From: Patellaria atrata CBS 101060
Taxonomy: Eukaryota; Ascomycota; Dothideomycetes; Patellariales; Patellariaceae
Length of the DNA stretch: 64,000 bases
Assembly: GCA_010093705.1 (NCBI GenBank)
Contig: MU006098.1
Location: forward strand, 169,981-233,980
Reading direction: 5' to 3'
A program made the position numbers and the translations under genes. Below, one piece after another: positions 59,262 to 64,000 of the stretch (position 1 is its first letter; each line of letters opens with the position of its first letter). Below the pieces are notes generated by a model that worked only from the letters and a program-made list of their open reading frames with translations, did not search any database and was not told the origin of the DNA.

Positions 59262-60366
59262 GATAGGCAAGCGTGGTCTGAGAACGACTTTCTAAAGAAG
59301 GAAAGAAATGTGGAAGTGAACAAGGAAAGTAGAAAGGGAAAGGACGGAGACAGAAGTAGCGACGGACTGGAGTTAAATGACGATGAAGATTGCAGTGATC
59401 AGTGAGTGATAGCTCAACTTGGGAACTTGCAGCTAGTGCGCGAAGTTGTAACAGAGAGAGCTAGCGCCACTCTCTGCCCAGCAAAGTAGTTCTAGGTAGA
59501 AAATGCTTCCCCGCGTGAACCGGCGAGAGAAAAGGTGATCCAACAACTTGATGAGTAAAACCTCACTCACTCTTCACCAGAACGGTAAAACCGTATCAAT
59601 GATAAAGAGAAGATACAATACAGTTTCAGACGAAATTCTCAAAACCAAGAATTCGGGGCTTGATAAGTGAGTGCAAGTGCAGTCAACTTCGAAATTGGAT
59701 GGGTCCACGAGCTGTCCCTTTCGAGGTTGGTAGCACGGTCAGAGCTTCCCCTTTGCCGCCTTATCCAAAGTCTTCGAAATGGGCTGTTATGGTCACTGAC
59801 GGGTCGGTTTCCTCCTGTCAGTTGACAGGACCCCGCAGTGATCAACAACCCCCACCTCCGAGCTTAGGAATTGAATGACGGAGCTACGAATCGTCGTCAT
59901 GCCACTATCGACCATGTGCTCTCTTTCGATTCTCGACTGGAAAAATGTTGGACCCTGAGGCTCATCGGAGCAGTTCGAGGAACTTACAACGGAAAGTACT
60001 TCTCATATTATCGCACGTACCTCTGTATTGTGGCATAGGACCACCAGACGAGAGTGTTGAATGGAACAGTAATTGAATCGATTGAATCGATTGAATTGAT
60101 TGGAGCTATCCAAAGTATATATAGTAGTACTGTCACCTGTCCCTCATGGAATTGATAGCACCATACATATTCCGAAAAAGAGTATCCGGCTTGCCGTGAC
60201 ATATCGTAATTGTACAGTACAGTACAGTACAGTTCGAAAGGAAAATCATTTACACCCCTATCTCCCCTCAAGCGCCTTGAAACCCGTCCTCAAATACACT
60301 GTCATCATCATCATCATCATCATCATCAATTCTCGAGACAGTGCTTCCTGGTTGGTCAATGATCGT
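59262..60366. other. Spacer upstream of glycogenin, with simple repeats
   Basis: Glycogenin promoter and hydrolase 3' flank. Contains an ATTGAATCG nonamer repeated about three times (60072-60103), a GTACA run (60212-60235) and (ATC)8-9 at 60302-60328. No gene seen. Confidence 0.55.
60212..60235 (+). repeat. (GTACA)n pentanucleotide run
   Basis: Four overlapping TACAGTAC units, the same word as at 55029-55055 and in other spacers. Confidence 0.9.
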
Positions 60367-61890
60367 TCATCGCTCAACCGTCACTTTGGCATTCGACCTC
60401 GTATCTTCCAATCTCTTCTTCAAGCTTCCTTTCTCTCCTTCCAGCGACCATGTGATGGACTCTAGAAGTACATCGATTCCCTCTTCTTCACATGGTAGCC
60501 AGTGTCCCGTTCGCGGTAATGTCACTATCTGGCTTCCACGGGGAATGTAATCACTTAGGCCCTCCAAGATCATGGTCGGTTCGAAGGCGAGATCTTTGAG
60601 TCCAAATAGAAGTGTCGCTCGTGCCTTGAGAGCTCCCTTGGGTCCATCCTCGAAGATGCCTACACCACTACTATTTCGCCTTCGATGTCCCTGTGATTCG
60701 AGCGTGCTGAGTTCAGCCAATGTTTCCAGCGATTTCTCCCATCGGCCAAGTGCCAGCTCGTCACGGTAATAACGGACCATCTCTAGAAATACTCCGTGTT
60801 TCGCCCGTGATTTTGCTCCTTCAGGATAGCCGTCGCCAGTACACTCGACAAGACTAGGACCTAGACTTCCAGCCATGGATTCTGCACCCGCTGCACCTTC
60901 AAGAAACGTCTTGCTTCGTGCTGCCGCCCGATGCATGACTCTGAGGAGCCAGTTGTTTCCCATGGTGCCGCATCGATCCGCAATTGGTTTTGGAAGCCTG
61001 AATGCAAATATGTAACCCGATCGATTCAGCTGTGAGAGTACCGGTGACAGAGTGGACCACGCTTTACCTAGCAATCGAGTAGATGTAGGTTTATGAGCCC
61101 ATGTTCGTAGCATTTGGGATGAGGAAGCCAATCGACCCTTGACACCAGATATCATAGCGTTGGGCTAAACATATTGCGATCAGTATATGCACATATGTCT
61201 TCCATTGAACGCTTACATGCATCACGCAGGTAATAATGAATCGATCCGCAAGCGAAGGTGCCTCTGCCGCGAGTCTGTATCCTACTACGCTTCCCCAATC
61301 GTGCGTTACGATTACTACCCGGCCTCGTTCTTTGGGTGAGATTTCTCCATCCAGAAGATATTTCTCCCTCATGCCTAGTACGAACCCAGTCATTGTCTCC
61401 ATGACATTTTCAGCATTGTACACCGGGAGATTATCACTACCTCCGTAGCCTGGTAAGTCCACAGCTACGAATACACTATCATCGGCCAACCTAAGTCGGG
61501 AAGACCTAAGAACATGTTGCCAGACTACCCAGCTATCAGGGAAGCCGTGAATGAAGATGACAAGGTTCGTTCTAGTCGAAGTATTCTTGGGAGGACCGGT
61601 TGTAACATAATGCAACTTTGTACCATTGTTCAAGGTGAAGAATCCATGCTTGAGGCCAAAGGGAGACTCGTTCAAACTCCAAAATTTGTGCTGAGCTACC
61701 CGTGAGATGATTTTAGCATTTTGTTAGGAAGAGAATGGAGGGTAGAAGTACCAGCAGCGAGCTCCTTTCTGACTTTATCAGAGGGTTTGCTAAAGAAAGC
61801 TCCATCCTTCAGAGCAATTGCAGCATAGATGGTGAAATTGAATAGGCCATAGAGCGTACTTGCAACTCGCAAGACAAACTTAAGAACCAT
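60367..61890 (-). CDS. Alpha/beta hydrolase, epoxide-hydrolase-like
   Basis: Exons 61890-61752, 61695-61217 and 61164-60367 give 471 residues. The N-terminus holds a membrane anchor (ASTLYGLFNFTIYAAIAL), then the fold: FIHGFPDSW with the oxyanion HGxP at about 96-99, DLPGYGGSD, and the nucleophile elbow THDWGS with Asp at about 179. An Asp in place of Ser at the elbow points to epoxide hydrolase or dehalogenase chemistry. The catalytic His is in RTGHWLP near the end. The cap domain between them is long and contains a basic stretch (GHRRRNSSG). The likely reaction is water addition to an epoxide; the natural substrate is unknown. It might act with the P450 6 kb away, but that is only proximity. 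Confidence 0.9.
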
Positions 61891-62702
61891 GTTGTGCTTA
61901 GAAGCTTACCGCAAGCTCAATTCTCAAACTTGACGGCGGGGTATTTCTACATTCAACCCCAGGAAAGAGAGCAACAAACGTCGTCACAGTGGTCTGAATA
62001 GTACGGAATGTTTGATGCTGAGGGAGTTGGAGGTTCAGATAAGAAAGGCGCGGATGAGGTCGCACCATAAGGAGACAGTCATGGAGGATGGAGGATGGCA
62101 GTGCGTCTGGTAGGGTGTCCCGTCACGGGTGAGCACATGAGCTTTGAGCGATGAGCAACAGTGGATCTCAATTTCGTGCCATAGGAGTAAGTGCGATCAC
62201 TGCGATCAATTGCTTGATTCATTGTAGAGCACCACTTGAGCCAGCAAGAAGGATTGGAGATTGAAGAGTTTCTCGCCCCCGAATGCCTGATGACCCCTCG
62301 TCCTTCCCACTGAAACTGATCAGCCCTTTAGCTTGACCCCACATATTACCATCTCATCTAGTGGGCCGAATAATGGAAGTACCATATTCTCGTGCTCAGT
62401 CTACCCTACCATGACAACCGACCCCACGCTACCTACCTTAGGTATATCTCCCTTCTACGAGAAAATCTAGGAATACGGATATTAAGCTACTCCTGGAATA
62501 AATTACGGTAGTACTCCGAAGCCTTTATATCTGATTCATATTCGCTCTTTTCGGTGCAAAGAAACTGCCTTCGGTACTGACAGTCTGTATCAAGAATGTA
62601 CCATTGATTTTGAACATATTATGAGCCTTTTGCGTTGGTGGGCGTGGATTTTCCATATCGGTGTTGTCGAATCGCATATCATCCAGTGCACATCTACTCG
62701 CC
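61891..62702. other. Spacer between the hydrolase and the AlkB-like gene
   Basis: Hydrolase promoter and the 3' flank of the AlkB-like gene. No open frame of interest and no clear repeat. Confidence 0.5.
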
Positions 62703-63573
62703 TTACTTACTGCCTAAGCCCAAAATCTTCCTTCCTATCTCACTCACCTTTATCACATCCCTATATGTCAAACTTATCCTAGTTCCCCTCTCTAAACGCC
62801 CGACTCCTTCCTCAATTGTTCGCCTCGTCTCCTCGCTCAGCATTTCCCAATTGGCAACGGTCGATGGGCCGAGTGTCTCATCAAAATTGACAGCCGAAAT
62901 TCCGTGGAGAAGATCCCGATACGAGGAACCGATAGTAACCAGGAGGGAACCGGGTTCTTGAAAGATACGAGTAATTTGAATGCGAGAGCTGGGTGATTTG
63001 TCTTCTCTGGCATTCTCACTCCGCGCTACCCCTTTACTATAGATGTCCAGCACTCCGTACGCGTCTAGTGTGATCGTAGCAACCACCGGCGCATATGCAC
63101 TACCGTCTTCATGTGGCATTATCCCTTCCCCAGGCTTGTACTCATTGATGAGGACGTGGTTTGGGGCTCTATGAGGAGAGTTGTTGAATACTCCTAGTTC
63201 CTCAAAGCGAGATGCAACAGACGCTGTGGTGGTAAGCCAGCTCGGAAGGGGTGCAGCGAGAAGGGTTGACGTGGCGGTTAAGGGTGAAGGATGGGTTTGG
63301 AGTCGTCGGTGACTGAGGTGGGTCCAACGGTTTGGAGGAATCTGTTGAGCGGAATTAGTAAGACTGAGAAAATAGAGAAAAATTCTCGCGGAAGTAAGAG
63401 AAGTAGAAGTAGATATGCTGGGGTGATTACGTTGCCTTTTGGGTAATGAGTGACTGTTCTTCGGTAGTGAGAAAGGCGGGAATGTAATAGAAGGATGGAA
63501 GAAGGGAGGGGATTCGGAAAGTTTCAAGAGCATCATGGCAGTTGGAGGCAGCATGGGAAGACGATTCCATCAT
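62703..63573 (-). CDS. AlkB-family 2-oxoglutarate/Fe(II) dioxygenase, ALKBH6-like
   Basis: Oxidative demethylase-type enzyme of the AlkB superfamily; the ALKBH6 substrate is not firmly known. Exons 63573-63436 and 63341-62703 give 258 residues. The intron begins with GC instead of GT: the sequence is AAG|GCAACG, and joining there gives SLITQKIPPNRWTHLSHRRL, the expected continuous family sequence, whereas the nearby GT breaks the frame. The iron ligands are HxD in MPHEDG and the later His in DLLHGI. The 2-oxoglutarate Arg pair lies in RGTRISLTYR. YKPGEGIMPHEDG and LHGI are family hallmarks. The start is an ATG-ATG pair at 63573/63570; either may serve. Confidence 0.9.
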
Positions 63574-63812
63574 GGCAGTACTTTTGGGGTGGAATGAAAT
63601 TGAATAAATTATGGAAGACAAAGATGAGAAGAGCAGAAGACTGGGAGCTTGGGATGTCCAGTGTTGTTTTTAACGCGAGTCATGTTCCTTTTTGCCCCAC
63701 TTTCATCATCAACAAGCGGGAAGACTGAGCGGTGGGAATTTGACAGAAACACGGTTCCTCACTCCTAAACTATATCCACTTGTGTGCTCATCCTACTACT
63801 TCTTACACTGTA
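63574..63812. promoter_or_regulatory. Divergent promoter, AlkB-like gene and parvulin
   Basis: Only 239 bases separate the two start codons, which point apart, so the two genes probably share a bidirectional promoter. No clear TATA box was picked out. Confidence 0.5.
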
Positions 63813-64000
63813 ATGGCTCCTAAGAACAAGGCTGCCGGTAGTAGTAAAGACACCTCTAAATCCAAATCCAAAGACACCAAGTCCAAAGACTCCAGCGAGA
63901 AAGCCGACAAGTCCTCTGGCAAGCTCAAAGCAGCTACGAGCATCAACGTCCGACATATTCTCTGCGAGAAACACTCGAAGAAAGAGGAAGCTCTTACAAA
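63813..64000 (+). CDS. Parvulin-type peptidyl-prolyl isomerase (Pin4/Par14-like), 3' end missing
   Basis: Begins MAPKNKAAGSSKDTSKSKSK, a basic Lys/Ser-rich N-terminus typical of Par14-type parvulins, thought to bind nucleic acid. It then enters the isomerase domain with SINVRHILCEKHSKKEEAL, where the VRHILCEKH strand is a family hallmark. The reading frame is open at the window end after about 62 codons, so the rest of the domain is outside. The enzyme interconverts cis and trans prolyl bonds; Par14 homologues are linked to ribosome biogenesis and chromatin. Confidence 0.85.
   Translation, partial: MAPKNKAAGSSKDTSKSKSKDTKSKDSSEKADKSSGKLKAATSINVRHILCEKHSKKEEALT

Noticed and set aside
52641-61890. 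P450 plus epoxide-hydrolase-like gene as a biosynthetic cluster
   Set aside because: No backbone enzyme, transporter or regulator is present, and glycogenin lies between them; proximity alone is weak.

Overview
The window looks like nuclear DNA of a filamentous ascomycete (Pezizomycotina). Introns are short (mostly 44-70 bp) with fungal GT...CTRAC...AG signals, and the recognisable proteins are the fungal versions of PacC, Grr1, m-AAA protease, TBC1D5-type GAP, Ark/Prk kinase, ARPC5 and glycogenin. A placement in Leotiomycetes is only an impression from the protein sequences. Gene density is low for such a fungus: about 14 confident genes in 64 kb, separated by long, mostly unreadable spacers.

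Layout. 0-2.1 kb: 3' part of a fungal-specific transcription factor. 2.1-11.7 kb: gene-poor spacer. 11.75-12.9 kb: ARPC5 (Arp2/3 complex). 14.5-15.2 kb: a disordered charged protein of unknown function. 15.2-21.3 kb: spacer with a 141-bp tandem duplication and decayed coding fragments, one of them F-box-like. 21.3-22.9 kb: secreted LVIVD-repeat protein. 25.2-39.7 kb: a core block of four housekeeping genes: TBC Rab-GAP, mitochondrial m-AAA protease, Ark/Prk actin kinase (opposite strand) and the SCF receptor Grr1. 39.7-49 kb: an accessory island with a 5'-truncated Tad-like LINE, a decayed tandem-repeat gene next to it, another decayed gene, and an Arg/Ser-rich repeat gene headed by a long ATG trinucleotide tract. 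49.1-51.1 kb: pacC, with PacC-type sites upstream. 52.6-54.4 kb: a cytochrome P450. 54.4-55.7 kb: pentanucleotide repeats and a 100-N assembly gap. 55.7-59.3 kb: glycogenin. 60.4-61.9 kb: an epoxide-hydrolase-like alpha/beta hydrolase. 62.7-63.6 kb: an AlkB-family dioxygenase (ALKBH6-like), sharing a 239-bp divergent promoter with a Pin4-type parvulin cut by the window end.

The genes do not form a pathway cluster. They serve trafficking and actin (TBC, ARPC5, Ark/Prk), mitochondrial quality control (m-AAA), nutrient and cell-cycle control (Grr1), pH response (PacC), glycogen initiation and oxidative metabolism. Two structures are not explained by standard gene families: a dispersed palindromic word (TACTGTACAGTA and relatives) found repeatedly in the spacers, and the repeat-coding loci of the 42-46 kb island. 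I saw no tRNA, rRNA, CRISPR or biosynthetic cluster. Exon borders were placed by hand from splice signals, reading frame and remembered family patterns; no search was run.
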